A stretch of 64,000 bases of DNA, from NCBI GenBank assembly GCA_963850095.1, contig CAWKJX010000004.1:310001-374000 (forward strand), read 5' to 3'. The DNA is from Bog-473 sp963850095. Lineage in GTDB: Bacteria; Actinomycetota; Acidimicrobiia; Acidimicrobiales; RAAP-2. Below, piece after piece: positions 1 through 8,758 of this stretch. A program made the position numbers and the translations under genes. Numbering within the stretch: position 1 is the stretch's first letter; each line of letters begins with the position of its first letter. The notes beneath the pieces are model-generated. The model ran no database searches and was not told the DNA's origin. It was given only the letters and a program-made list of their open reading frames with translations.

Positions 1-45
1 GCTCAGCTGAACGAGGTCCTGCGCGACCACGGCGCCAGCACCTGA
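1..45 (+). CDS. 3' end of a CDS cut by the window edge
   Basis: Fourteen codons in frame end in TGA, and dapE starts three bases later, so the two are probably co-transcribed. The visible C-terminus reads AQLNEVLRDHGAST. Because the next gene is dapE, the preceding DAP-pathway gene (dapD) is a reasonable guess, but too little protein is present to identify it. Confidence 0.5.
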   Translation, partial: AQLNEVLRDHGAST

Positions 46-48
46 TCC

Positions 49-1116
49 GTGGGCGACGCCGGGCGCGACCTGCTGGAGGCGACCGCCGAACTGGTGGCCA
101 TCCCGTCGGTGAGCCATGACGAAGAGGCGATGGCCAGCGCCGTCGAGGCGTCGCTGGCCCCGTGCCCCTGGCTACAGGTCGAGCGGGTGGGTGACAACGT
201 CGTGGCCCGGACGGCGCTCGGGCGCACCCAGCGTCTCGTGCTGGCCGGGCACCTCGACACCGTCCCCCCGTCGACAACGAGGAGCCGCGGCGCAAGGGCG
301 ACGAGGTCTGGGGGGTGGGTGCCTCGGACATGAAAGGCGGGCTGGCGGTCATGCTGGACCTGGCCGCTGCCGTGGCCGAGCCGACGGTCGACATCACCTG
401 GTGCTTCTATGCCTGCGAGGAGGTCGGCCGGGAGGAGAGCGGCCTGTTCCAGCTCTGGCGCGAGCGTCCCGAGCTCCTGGCCGGCGACGCCGCCATTCTC
501 GGCGAGCCGACCGACGCGCTGGTGGAGGCGGGGTGCCAGGGGACGCTGCGCATCCGCATCACGGTCAAAGGCGCCCGCGCCCACACGGCGCGGCCGTTCA
601 CCGGCCGCAACGCCATCCACCGGGTCGGGTCGCTGATCGGCCGGGTATCGGCCTGGCCCGGGCGAGAGGTCGTGCTCGACGGGTGCACGTACGCGGAGCA
701 GCTCCAGGTGGTGTCGGTCGAAGGGGGAGTGGCCGCCAACGTCGTGCCCGACCGGGCCAGCATTGTGATCAACCACCGCTATGCCCCGGACCGCCGGCAG
801 GCCGAGGCCGTGGCCTCCCTGCACGCGCTCTTGGACGACGAGCTCGAGCCGGGCGACGAGTGGGAGCTCGATTGACGCCGGCGATGGCGCGCCGCCCTCC
901 CTCGGCCATCCGCTCCTCGCCGCGCTGGTCGAGAAGAGCGGCGCCGTGCCGCGGGCCAAGGTCGGCTGGACCGACGTGGCCTCGTTCTGGGAGCACGGCG
1001 TGCCGGCGGCCAACTTCGGGCCCGGCGATCCCCTCTTGGCGCACCATCCCGACGAGCGGGTGACCCGGGTCCAGCTCGAACGGGCCCGCCAGGTGCTCTT
1101 CGAGTTGATCAGCTGA
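49..1116 (+). CDS. dapE: Succinyl-diaminopimelate desuccinylase (M20 peptidase), interrupted by two frameshifts
   Basis: M20-family amidohydrolase that removes succinate from N-succinyl-L,L-DAP in the lysine/peptidoglycan DAP pathway (cytosolic, dinuclear zinc). The GTG start is three bases after the previous stop. The metal-ligand motif GHLDTVP lies at residues 67-73, the catalytic Glu-Glu in YACEEVGREESG, and a family-typical GEPTD follows. The frame changes at the C6 run 264-269; one more C restores VPPVDNEEPRR. It changes back near 873, where one surplus base after WELD restores the C-terminal part (SLGHPLLAALVEKSG to ELIS). With both corrected the protein is about 355 residues, normal for DapE. 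Because the two shifts compensate and both halves stay conserved, sequencing error is likelier than a dead gene. Confidence 0.85.
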
Positions 1117-1145
1117 CCGCCGGCGGCGTCTCGGTCGCCGCTTCG

Positions 1146-1151
1146 TAACAT
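1146..1151 (+). promoter_or_regulatory. -10 box (TAACAT) of a leaderless acetyltransferase gene
   Basis: TAACAT ends six bases before the ATG, the spacing expected when transcription starts on the start codon. No Shine-Dalgarno sequence lies between. Confidence 0.55.
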
Positions 1152-1157
1152 TGTCCG

Positions 1158-1565
1158 ATGACCACGCTCCGACCGGCCCAGCTCGAGGACATCGCTTCGG
1201 TCCTGACCCTGTGGCGGGAGTCGGCGGAGCCGTCGTCGACCGACGACGCCGCGGCGCTGACCCGGCTGTTGGAGCACGAGCCGGGCGCCCTCATCCTCGG
1301 GGAGTCCTCGGGGCAGATCGTCGGGTCGGTGATCGCGGCGTGGGACGGCTGGCGGGGCACGATCTACCGGCTGGCCGTGGCGCCCTCGCACCGCCGCAGC
1401 GGTCTGGGCAGGCGACTGCTGCAGGCGGGGGTGCACCACCTCTCCGCGCACGGGGCGCGTCGCCTGCAGGCGACCGTGATCGAGACGGACGGGCGGGCGA
1501 TGGGCTTCTGGCGGTGTACCGACTGGCAGCAGGCGGGCGAGCAGACCCGCTTCACCCGAGGATGA
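1158..1565 (+). CDS. GNAT-family N-acetyltransferase
   Basis: A 135-residue single-domain GNAT protein that transfers an acetyl group from acetyl-CoA to an amine. The acetyl-CoA binding motif A is clear: LAVAPSHRRSGLGRRLLQAG (about residues 75-94), with the R/Q-x-x-G-x-G/A core, followed by the C-terminal beta strand with GFWRCTDW. The substrate is unknown; RimI-like or small-molecule acetylation are both possible. It begins 42 bases after dapE but has its own close -10 box, so it is probably transcribed separately. Confidence 0.85.
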   Translation: MTTLRPAQLEDIASVLTLWRESAEPSSTDDAAALTRLLEHEPGALILGESSGQIVGSVIAAWDGWRGTIYRLAVAPSHRRSGLGRRLLQAGVHHLSAHGARRLQATVIETDGRAMGFWRCTDWQQAGEQTRFTRG

Positions 1566-1731
1566 CCCGGGCCGGCACTGGGGTAGTCGCTGCGGTCGCG
1601 CGTGGTCAGGCACCAACGGTGTACTGGTCAGGCCGGTCCATGGAGCCGAACACGTAGGGCGCGGCCATCGGAGCCGGTGGATCGTCGGGCGACGCGTTGT
1701 CAGTGTCGAACGGGCGACCAGCCGCCTGACC

Positions 1732-1737
1732 TAGATT
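1732..1737 (+). promoter_or_regulatory. -10 box (TAGATT) of a leaderless MBL-fold hydrolase gene
   Basis: TAGATT ends six bases before the GTG start of the hydrolase, and no ribosome binding site is present. Confidence 0.55.
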
Positions 1738-1743
1738 CGACCG

Positions 1744-2589
1744 GTGAACTCCGCCGCCGCATCCCAGCCCTCCCTGTCCGCCGTCCTGCTCGGTACCGGG
1801 AACCCGCTGCCCGATCAGAACCGAGCGGGGGCGGCGACACTGATCAGGGCTGGGGCAAGGCGGTTCCTGGTCGATGCGGGTCGGGGTGTCTGCGTGCGAC
1901 TCGCCGGAGCCGGCACCCTGCCGATCATGCTCGAGGGTGTCCTCCTCACCCACCTCCACAGCGACCACATCTGCGACCTCAACGACGTCATCACGACGCA
2001 CTGGATCATGTCGGGGCAGCCGACGCCGCTGCAGGTCTTCGGCCCCGGCGCCACGAACCAGGTCGTGGACGGCGCCCTCGCCATGCTCGCCCCCGACGTG
2101 TCGTACCGGGTGGCCCATCACGCCGACCTGACGTGGGAGCCCGATGTGGTCGTGGAGGAGCTCGGGCCGGGCGTGGTGCTCGACGACGGCGACCTGAAGG
2201 TGATTGCCGCCGCGACCGACCACCGTCCGGTGGAACCGACCCTGGCCTTCCGGTTCGAGCACGCCGGTCGCTCCATCGTCGTCGCCGGTGACACCCTGCC
2301 GTGCGCCGGGCTGGACGAGGTCTGCGCGGGTGCCGACGTCTACATCCAGACCGTGATCCGCGAGGATCTCGTCCGGCTGGTGCCGATGCAGCGATTCGTC
2401 GACATCATCGACTATCACTCGACCATTGAGCAGGCGGCGCAAACCGCCGCCCGCGCCGGGGTCGGCACGCTGGTCCTGACCCACCAGGTGCCCACGCCGG
2501 CTCCTGGAGCCGCCGAGGAGTGGCTCGCTCTGGCCCGGCAGCACTTCGGCGGGGACGTCGTCTTCGGCGAAGACCTCCTCGAGGTGTGA
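1744..2589 (+). CDS. Metallo-beta-lactamase-fold hydrolase (RNase Z-like)
   Basis: A 281-residue MBL-fold enzyme. The zinc signature THLHSDH is near residue 75, and later ligands are in ATDHRPVEP, the Asp of VVAGDT and the His of VLTHQV. N-terminal VLLGTGNPLPDQNRAG is typical of the RNase Z/arylsulfatase-like branch. The RNase Z exosite is not evident, so a small-molecule hydrolase is more likely than a tRNA 3'-processing enzyme. GTG is chosen as start because a -10 box lies just upstream. It converges on the ferritin-like gene. Confidence 0.8.
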   Translation: MNSAAASQPSLSAVLLGTGNPLPDQNRAGAATLIRAGARRFLVDAGRGVCVRLAGAGTLPIMLEGVLLTHLHSDHICDLNDVITTHWIMSGQPTPLQVFGPGATNQVVDGALAMLAPDVSYRVAHHADLTWEPDVVVEELGPGVVLDDGDLKVIAAATDHRPVEPTLAFRFEHAGRSIVVAGDTLPCAGLDEVCAGADVYIQTVIREDLVRLVPMQRFVDIIDYHSTIEQAAQTAARAGVGTLVLTHQVPTPAPGAAEEWLALARQHFGGDVVFGEDLLEV

Positions 2590-2691
2590 CACCGGCCGTC
2601 CGGCCGACACTCATTGCGAGTGAGTCCTCCTGTCAGGTACGGGTGGAGGCGGCAGGTGGTGCCGGAGCGCCCGCCGGCACCGGGTCCCGCG

Positions 2692-3483
2692 TCATGACGG
2701 TGCGAGTTGCGCCACGGCCTGGGTCAGCAGGTGCAGGTTCTCCTGTCCGGGCAGGCGGTCGACGCGGCGGTCGATACGCTCCAGCACGGCGCCCCCCTTC
2801 TCGCCCGTGAAGAGATAGTTGACGAGGAAGCCGACCTCGTGCTTGGGCATGACGCCCGAGCCCACGGGCCGCCACAGGTTCTTGAGCGCGAAGCGGGTCA
2901 GCTTCTGCGCCTTGAGGCTGGCGCTCAGGCGGCGCGTGGCCTCTGACGCGTAGAAGTCGATGTGGCCACCCTCCTGTTTCATGATACGACGCAGGAGCTC
3001 GCGCAGTGTCGGGTGACTCGCCGTCTCCGAAAGCCGCGCGTACCCGGCCTGTGTCGTCCACTCGTTGATGGCGCCCCAGGTCATGTGGAGCGCGATGAAG
3101 GCACGACCGGAGAACGCGGCGAGCCCGATGGTACTGAGGGTCGTCAGCGCCTCCTTGCGGCGTCGCTTGTGCCGCAACGCCTCAATCCGGGGTGCGCCCG
3201 CCAGCTCCCCGTGGGCCTCGAGCACCTCGGCGATGGCCTCGCCGTGCCACATCTCCTCGTACACCCAGCAGGAGAGGAAGGACGTGATCTCGGGGTCCTG
3301 GTGGGCGGGCGTGAGGAGCAGGTCGCGCAGATAGCACACGGTGTGGTGCTCGACGTCGTGCATGTAGCGGAGGGACCGCAGGGCGTCCGAAGCCAGCGGC
3401 TCGTCCCGGAAGTCGTCGAAGTCGATGCCCTCCAGGTCCAGCCGTCCCGTGTGGGATTTGTAGGAGTCAATGGTGGTTCGCAT
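2692..3483 (-). CDS. Ferritin-like diiron protein (acyl-ACP desaturase-like)
   Basis: A 263-residue, mostly helical protein. Acidic/His pairs suit a four-helix diiron centre: MHDVEHH, YEEMWHGEA (ExxH), INEWTTQAGY and KQEGGHIDFY (the last with ExxH spacing). This layout matches the ferritin-like/acyl-ACP desaturase superfamily, which binds two irons for oxidation chemistry or storage. No membrane segment or signal peptide is seen. The substrate is unknown. It is divergent from the sigma-factor gene and stands alone. GATAGT eight bases before the ATG may be a leaderless -10 box. Confidence 0.65.
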   Translation of the reverse strand: MRTTIDSYKSHTGRLDLEGIDFDDFRDEPLASDALRSLRYMHDVEHHTVCYLRDLLLTPAHQDPEITSFLSCWVYEEMWHGEAIAEVLEAHGELAGAPRIEALRHKRRRKEALTTLSTIGLAAFSGRAFIALHMTWGAINEWTTQAGYARLSETASHPTLRELLRRIMKQEGGHIDFYASEATRRLSASLKAQKLTRFALKNLWRPVGSGVMPKHEVGFLVNYLFTGEKGGAVLERIDRRVDRLPGQENLHLLTQAVAQLAPS

Positions 3484-3567
3484 GGCGACCTACTATCCGG
3501 AGCACAGGGTACGCCCGGATGAGCTCGTGCACATCCGCCCGGGGGGCCGGCTCCGAACAGGACAGAC

Positions 3568-4143
3568 ATGCGGGACATCGACAAGGTCAGCGACGCCCAG
3601 CTCGTCACATCCATTGCCCGCTACAGCGAGGTGGCCCTGGCCGAGGTGTACCGCCGCCACGGGGGCGCGGTCTACGGACTGGCCAAGCGCGTGCTGAACA
3701 ACGGCGCCGAGGCGGAGGACGTCACCCAGGAGGTCTTCCTGCGACTGTGGAACCAGCCCGACCGCTTCGACCCGACCAGGGGGTCGCTGCGCTCGTTCCT
3801 CTTGGCCCAGTCCCACGCCCGGGCCGTGGATGCCGTGCGCTCCTCCAGCTCGAGGCGCCTGCGCGAGGCCCGTGACGCCATGCGGACGGCCCGGACCCGC
3901 TACGACATCGAGCACGAGGTCTGGGACCTGGCCGTGGCGGACCAGGTGGCGACGGCCATCGGCTCGCTGCCCGAGGAGGAGCGCCGGGCCATTGAGCTGG
4001 CCTACTTCGACGGGCGGACCTACCGGGAGGTGGCCACGCTCCTGGGCCAGCCCGAGGGCACGGTGAAGAGCCGCATCCGCAACGGCATGCGGCGCATGCG
4101 GGCCGTCCTGGCGGACGCCGGGGTGCGGGGGGTGGAGGCGTGA
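3568..4143 (+). CDS. ECF RNA polymerase sigma factor (SigK/SigL-like)
   Basis: A 191-residue group 4 sigma factor. Region 2 spans about residues 20-90 (EDVTQEVFLRLW, then the DRFDPTRGSLRSFLLAQ segment). Region 4 spans about 125-180, with the helix-turn-helix YREVATLLGQPEGTVKSRIR. There is no region 3 or N-terminal extension. Its stop overlaps the start of the anti-sigma gene, the classic co-translated sigma/anti-sigma pair, so activity should be held at the membrane until a signal releases it. The regulated promoter is not known; no clear autoregulatory -35 was identified. Confidence 0.9.
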   Translation: MRDIDKVSDAQLVTSIARYSEVALAEVYRRHGGAVYGLAKRVLNNGAEAEDVTQEVFLRLWNQPDRFDPTRGSLRSFLLAQSHARAVDAVRSSSSRRLREARDAMRTARTRYDIEHEVWDLAVADQVATAIGSLPEEERRAIELAYFDGRTYREVATLLGQPEGTVKSRIRNGMRRMRAVLADAGVRGVEA

Positions 4144-4913
4144 TGTCGCACGACGAGGCCAGCGAACTCCTGGGCGCCTACGCCCTGGACGCGGTGGACG
4201 GCGGGGAGTTCGTCGAGCTCGAGGAGCACTTGGAGGGTTGTCCGCGCTGCCGGGCCGAGCTCGACGGCCTGCGCGAGGTGGCCGCCGCCCTGGGCAACAC
4301 GGTCGAGACGCCACCGGAGGGGCTGTGGTCGGGCATCGCCAGCCGCCTGCCCGAGCGCGACGGGGACGAGGAGGCACCGCCCATGCCACCGCTCGACTCC
4401 GAGGGGCGCTCGCCGTTCCGTACCCCGGCGCCGGAGCGGCGTCAGCGGCGGGGCGCCGTCGCCACCGTCGTCGGGATCGCCGTGGCCGCCGCCGCCGTGG
4501 CCGCTGTCCTGGGCATCGGGCTGGTTCGGGCCGACAACAAGGTCAGCCACCTCCAGTCGGCCGCCGCGCACGCACCGTCGGCGGAGGCGCTGGCCCTCAC
4601 GACCAAGGGGCATCGCATGGTGGAGCTCACCTCGAGCACGGGCGCCACGCTGGCCGACTTCGTCGTGGTCCCCGACGGGCGGGGCTACCTGGTCGACTCC
4701 AGGCTGCCGTCGCTGGGTGCGGGTCGCACCTACCAGCTGTGGGGCACCGTGGGCGCACAGACCATTTCGCTCGGCCTCCTCGGCGCGGCACCGCGGCAGG
4801 CCACGTTCACCATGGCGGGCTCGGTGCGGCCCTCGCGCCTGAGCATCACGGCCGAGCCCGCCGGCGGCACCGTCGCCCCGAGCGGGGCCATCGTGGCGAC
4901 GGGAACTGTCTGA
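4143..4913 (+). CDS. Anti-sigma factor, RskA family, zinc-binding
   Basis: Partner of the upstream ECF sigma factor. The N-terminal anti-sigma domain has the ZAS motif HLEGCPRC (HxxxCxxC). A single membrane helix follows at about residues 100-120 (VVGIAVAAAAVAAVLGIGLV), then an extracytoplasmic RskA domain ending ATGTV. The ATG is chosen because it overlaps the sigma stop (TGATG); a GTG one codon earlier is in frame. By family analogy, regulated proteolysis in the membrane frees the sigma factor. The protein looks intact. Confidence 0.9.
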   Translation: MSHDEASELLGAYALDAVDGGEFVELEEHLEGCPRCRAELDGLREVAAALGNTVETPPEGLWSGIASRLPERDGDEEAPPMPPLDSEGRSPFRTPAPERRQRRGAVATVVGIAVAAAAVAAVLGIGLVRADNKVSHLQSAAAHAPSAEALALTTKGHRMVELTSSTGATLADFVVVPDGRGYLVDSRLPSLGAGRTYQLWGTVGAQTISLGLLGAAPRQATFTMAGSVRPSRLSITAEPAGGTVAPSGAIVATGTV

Positions 4914-4930
4914 CGCCTGGGTCCAGCTGT

Positions 4931-4936
4931 TAGCTT
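4931..4936 (+). promoter_or_regulatory. -10 box (TAGCTT) of a leaderless gene
   Basis: TAGCTT ends eight bases before the ATG of the two-lobed unknown protein, showing that it is probably transcribed independently of the sigma/anti-sigma pair. Confidence 0.45.
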
Positions 4937-4944
4937 CGCTCCCC

Positions 4945-5787
4945 ATGTCCGAGGAACCCAAGAAGCGCCGTCCCATCGAGGTGGGTGCCGAGGCCGAGCC
5001 GATCAAGCTCGGCTCCATGCTGTGGACGCTCGTCGAGCCGCACCGCGGTCACGAGGTGGCGTACAACCGCTGGTACGAACGGGATCACTTCTATGCCGGC
5101 TGCATGGTCGGTCCCTACAACTTCGCGGGGCGACGATGGGTGGCCACGGCCGACCTGAAGGAGCTGCGCGACCCGGACCCCTCCGCCATCACGGGCGAGC
5201 CGTACCGGGGTTCCTACGTCGCCGTCTACTGGGTGCTCGACGGGTATCACGACGTGTGGAACCGCTGGGCCCTGCGGCAGGTGAACGCGCTCCATGCGGC
5301 CGGTCGCATGTTCCAAGAGCGAGAGCACGTGCACACCCTCCTCTACGACTTCCAGTGGGAATACCGGCGCGACCCCGACGGGGTGCCGGTCGAACTGGCC
5401 CTGGACCACCCCTACCGGGGCTTCGTCACCGTCTTCATCGACCGGGCCGACGGCATCACCAATGAGGACCTGTGGACCTGGCTGCGCACCGAGCACCTGC
5501 CGTCGCTGTTGCCGGGCAGCGACGCCGACCTGGTCGCCGCGTTCACGCCCATCGCGCTCGAGGGCGTCGACGCACCGGGCGACGTGCCGCGCCAGTCCGC
5601 CGGTGACAACCGGACCGTCCTGCTGTTCTTCCTCAACACGCCGCCCGAGGCGGCCTGGGAGCCGGTCTTCGTCGAACACCGTCGCCAGCTCGAGGAGGCG
5701 GGTCAGGGCACTGTCGTCGCCGCCCTCCCTTTCATCCCGACCATCGTCGGCACCGACACCTACACCGACAAGCTCTGGGTCGATTGA
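4945..5787 (+). CDS. Unknown protein with two EthD-like (dimeric alpha/beta barrel) halves
   Basis: A 280-residue soluble protein, not recognised by name. Two halves look related: residues about 20-130, with an EVAYNRWYERDHFYAGC segment, and residues about 150-260, with a WLRTEHLPSLLPGSD segment. Both have the beta-strand then W/Y-x-x-x-H pattern seen in EthD and related dimeric alpha/beta-barrel proteins, so it may be an internal duplication forming a barrel from one chain. His and Tyr residues in the first half could bind a ligand or haem, but no metal site is proven. It has its own -10 box and points at the PhyH gene. Confidence 0.6.
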   Translation: MSEEPKKRRPIEVGAEAEPIKLGSMLWTLVEPHRGHEVAYNRWYERDHFYAGCMVGPYNFAGRRWVATADLKELRDPDPSAITGEPYRGSYVAVYWVLDGYHDVWNRWALRQVNALHAAGRMFQEREHVHTLLYDFQWEYRRDPDGVPVELALDHPYRGFVTVFIDRADGITNEDLWTWLRTEHLPSLLPGSDADLVAAFTPIALEGVDAPGDVPRQSAGDNRTVLLFFLNTPPEAAWEPVFVEHRRQLEEAGQGTVVAALPFIPTIVGTDTYTDKLWVD

Positions 5788-5836
5788 CCGTCGCGTCGGC
5801 CGGGGAGGTGGCCCCGGACCGGCGGACCGGGGCCGC

Positions 5837-6728
5837 TCAGGACTCCCGCCACGGCGTCAGGTCGAGGCCGGGATAGCGGGCGGCCACCCCGGCCAGTGTC
5901 TGCTCGTTCCAGTAGGGGTGGCCCGGTGGCGGAAAGCCCAACGCGGACAGCTGCCGTACCCCGGCGCCGTTGGCGAACCGGTGCCAGGCCATCCCCTCGG
6001 CTGCGCCCGGCCACGCCTGCGAACCGAGCCAGTCCGTCTGGGCCGGCTTGAACGACACGTGGAGCATGAAGCGAGCCGAGGCCGGGGCGCTCATGCGGAC
6101 CCCCCGGTGGTACACGTCGGGCCGGTACGCCAGCACCGAGCCGGCCGGGCCCTCGGCCGTCTGTTCGGCCTCGTAGAGGTGGCGGTATTCCGTTCAGGCC
6201 CAGGTACGTCCGCTCTACCGGGATGCCCCCGGTCAGCCGCCGCGACACCATGCGGGTCGCCGCGGTGTCGGCGGTCACGTCGCTCAGGTAGACGAACAGC
6301 TCGATGTGCTGGTAGCCGATGTCGGAGCGTGGGACGACCAGGGTGTGGTTGCCGTAGTCGACGTGGAGCAGCTGGTCGTCCGACTCGGCGCCACCGGAGT
6401 ACTTGGCGCTCAGCATGCCCTGGTACAGGCGAAGGTCGGTGAGGCCCAGGAACTCCTCGGCCAGGTCGATCAGCCGGTCGTGGAGGACCAGCTCGTTGAA
6501 GGCGGCGCTCTCGAAGGGGAACCTGGGCATGACGGCGTGCGAATCGGTGCGGAAGGGGGCATTGCGTTCGGGATCCCGATCGGCCGCGAAGTCGTCGGCG
6601 CTCGGGAAGACCGCTTCGAGTGCCGACCGCGCCGCCGACACCACCTCGTCGGGCAGCAGTCGCTCCACCACGCACCAGCCATCGCTCTCCCACTGCGCCT
6701 TGAGCTCGGCGCCCGCCACGAGACTCAT
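5837..6728 (-). CDS. Phytanoyl-CoA dioxygenase (PhyH) family protein, one frameshift
   Basis: An Fe(II)/2-oxoglutarate oxygenase of about 296 residues once corrected. The iron motif HVDYGNHT (HxD) is in the middle and the distal His in DVYHRGVRM, with Arg two residues after it for the 2-oxoglutarate carboxylate. The frame changes near 6197-6200: the upstream frame reads to TYLGLNG, and dropping one base gives EYRHLYEAEQTAEGPAGSV leading to the distal His. Both halves are conserved, so an artefactual single-base insertion is likely. The substrate is unknown. A second PhyH gene lies at 33994-34875. Confidence 0.75.
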
Positions 6729-6941
6729 CCGGCCACGGGGAGAGGTCTCGAGTGCTCGGCCGGTGCCGGGCCGACGCCCTGGGCCGGGAGGTGGCCCATC
6801 GGCAGCCGGCCTGGGCTGCCCGGCGGAGAGTTGATGTCGGGGTGGGCCACGGTCGGCGCCACCCTACCTTCGGACCACCACGGTGGGCGGACGCTCGCAT
6901 GCCTCGGTGCACGCGTGGGCACGGTCGGCGCAGCCCCGGAG

Positions 6942-7736
6942 TCAGACCGGGGCGAGGATCTCCACGTGCGTGATCACGAACACGGAGTCGGGGGCCGCGG
7001 CCCAGCGCAGGAAGGCGGCGGCGATCGATTCCAGCTCGGCCGCATCGCTCAGCCCGTACTCCACCGCCTGCTCGGCAATGCGTGAGTAGCGCATGCGGTC
7101 CGCCCACAGGTCCCCCCACCACACCCGCGACTCGGGGTCGGCGTAGGTCCACGTCGAACTCGATGTGACGACGTCGTCGAACCCGGCTGACCGGGCCAAC
7201 GCCGGCAACTTGGGCCCGATGCGGGCGTCGTGGCCGTTGCGTCGCGTCACTTCGAAGTACAGGGCCAGCCAGCGGTCGAGCACGGGGTCGGCCGGCGCCC
7301 AGGTGAAGGTGCCGTAGTCCGAGTCCCGGGCCGCCAGCAGCCCGCCCGGCCGCAGCACGCGCCGCATCTCGACCAGGGCCGCCACGGGATCGCCGAGGTG
7401 CTGGAGGACCTGGTGCAGGTGGACCACGTCGAACGACTCGTCGGGGTAGGGGAGGGCGAACAGGTCGCCCACCTCGAAGCGGAGGTTCGATACTTCCAGC
7501 GCGGCTGCGTGCGCCTGTGCCTGCGCCACCACCTCGGCCCCGGCGTCCAGCCCGACCACCTCGCCGGGCGCCACCAGCAGCGCCAGGTCGGCGGTGATCG
7601 TCCCGGGACCGCAGCCCACGTCCAAGAGGGCCTGACCGGCACGCAGGTGAGGCAGCAGGTAGGCGGACGAGTTCTCGGCCGTGCGCCAGGTGTGGCTGCG
7701 CAGGACGGATTCGTGGTGCCCGTGCGTGTAGGTCAT
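6942..7736 (-). CDS. Class I SAM-dependent methyltransferase
   Basis: A 264-residue Rossmann methyltransferase. Motif I is LLDVGCGPGTIT (about residues 37-48), the acidic residue after beta2 is in VVGLDAGAEV, and the DAALPY-like segment is GDLFALPYPDESFDVVHLHQVLQH, here split by the GDLFALPYPD turn. RVLRPGG follows as motif III. This is the Methyltransf_11/UbiE-like type; the substrate is not predictable. It is divergent from the glycosylase gene, and the two -10 boxes overlap in a 14-base gap. Confidence 0.85.
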   Translation of the reverse strand: MTYTHGHHESVLRSHTWRTAENSSAYLLPHLRAGQALLDVGCGPGTITADLALLVAPGEVVGLDAGAEVVAQAQAHAAALEVSNLRFEVGDLFALPYPDESFDVVHLHQVLQHLGDPVAALVEMRRVLRPGGLLAARDSDYGTFTWAPADPVLDRWLALYFEVTRRNGHDARIGPKLPALARSAGFDDVVTSSSTWTYADPESRVWWGDLWADRMRYSRIAEQAVEYGLSDAAELESIAAAFLRWAAAPDSVFVITHVEILAPV

Positions 7737-7738
7737 GC

Positions 7739-7748
7739 CAACATTGTC
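7739..7748. promoter_or_regulatory. Overlapping divergent -10 boxes for two leaderless genes
   Basis: On the plus strand CAACAT (7739-7744) ends six bases before the GTG of the glycosylase. On the minus strand GACAAT (7748-7743) ends six bases before the ATG of the methyltransferase. The whole gap between the two start codons is 14 bases, so there is no room for a ribosome binding site for either gene. Confidence 0.5.
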
Positions 7749-7750
7749 GC

Positions 7751-8614
7751 GTGCCCGAATTGCCCGAGATGCAGGCCCTCGCCGAGCGTCTCGACGCGCG
7801 ACTGGCCGGTCTGACCTTGCGCCGGGCCGACCTGCTCGGGTTCTCGTCGCTCAAGACCTACGACCCGTCGCCCGACTCGCTCAAGGGCGCCACGCTCCTC
7901 TCGGTGAGCCGGCGGGCCAAGTACCTGGTCTGGGACTTCGACAACGGGAACCGCCTGGTGCTGCACCTCTCGCAGGCGGGGCGGCTCGATATCGAGGACC
8001 CGCCCAAGAAGACGAAGCCCCGGGGCTCGGTGGCCCGCTTCGTCTTCGGGACGGGGGACGGCGGCCTGGACGGATCGGGCGTCGGCATCCTCGTGCGCGA
8101 GTACGGCACTCAGCGCAAGGCCTCCTGGTGGGTGCTCGCGCCGGGCGTCGAGGGCCCGTTGGCCGACCTCGGCCCCGAGCCGGGCAGCGACGAGTTCGCC
8201 GAGTTCATCCGCACCAGCGACTCCAACCGCCATCTCACCACCGACCTGCGCGACCAGCACACCGTGTCGGGCATCGGGCGCGGCTGGGGCGACGACATAT
8301 TGCAGCGGGCCAAGCTGTCGCCCTTCGCCTCGTTGCGCTCGCTCAGCCCCGACCAGCGCGAGAGTCTCATTACCGCCGCCACCGAGGTGATCGAAGAGGC
8401 GCTCGAGCTCGAGCGCCGGCGTCCCGGCGGCCTCTCCGAGTCCAGCCTCGGGGGCCGCTTCAAGGTGCACGGACGCTTCGGCCAGCCCTGCCCGACCTGC
8501 GGCACCGCGCTCCAGCGTGTCTCGTTCGAGTCTTACGAAATGGCCTACTGCCCCACCTGCCAGACGGGTGGGAAGGTGCTGGCCGATCGAAGGCTGTCGC
8601 GGCTGCTCAAGTGA
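7751..8614 (+). CDS. Fpg/Nei-family DNA glycosylase
   Basis: A 287-residue base-excision repair bifunctional glycosylase/AP lyase. Catalytic Pro2 is present in the N-terminal PELPEM after Met removal, with Glu3 next to it. The H2TH region is in the middle (GIGRGWGDDILQRAKLSP), and a C-terminal zinc finger has two Cys pairs, CPTCGT and CPTCQTGG. Length and order fit the family. Some core residues (for example the SLKTYDPSP segment) differ from canonical MutM, so this is an Fpg/Nei-like branch rather than certain 8-oxoG specificity. GTG is the start because of the N-terminal PELPE requirement. Confidence 0.88.
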   Translation: MPELPEMQALAERLDARLAGLTLRRADLLGFSSLKTYDPSPDSLKGATLLSVSRRAKYLVWDFDNGNRLVLHLSQAGRLDIEDPPKKTKPRGSVARFVFGTGDGGLDGSGVGILVREYGTQRKASWWVLAPGVEGPLADLGPEPGSDEFAEFIRTSDSNRHLTTDLRDQHTVSGIGRGWGDDILQRAKLSPFASLRSLSPDQRESLITAATEVIEEALELERRRPGGLSESSLGGRFKVHGRFGQPCPTCGTALQRVSFESYEMAYCPTCQTGGKVLADRRLSRLLK

Positions 8615-8758
8615 GCGACGGCAGAGCCCGGCGCGGCGTCAGCGCCACCGGTGGAGCAGCCGTTTCCACGACCAGTCCGGCCACCGACGCCTGGACCAGC
8701 TGATTCAGGCTCCCCTGGGCACCGAACGGTCTGATGAGGTGCGAAGGAGCGTGAACCC

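Noticed and set aside
6729..6941. A 65-codon minus-strand frame between PhyH and the methyltransferase
   Set aside because: Pro/Arg-rich with no family match and no promoter-like box.
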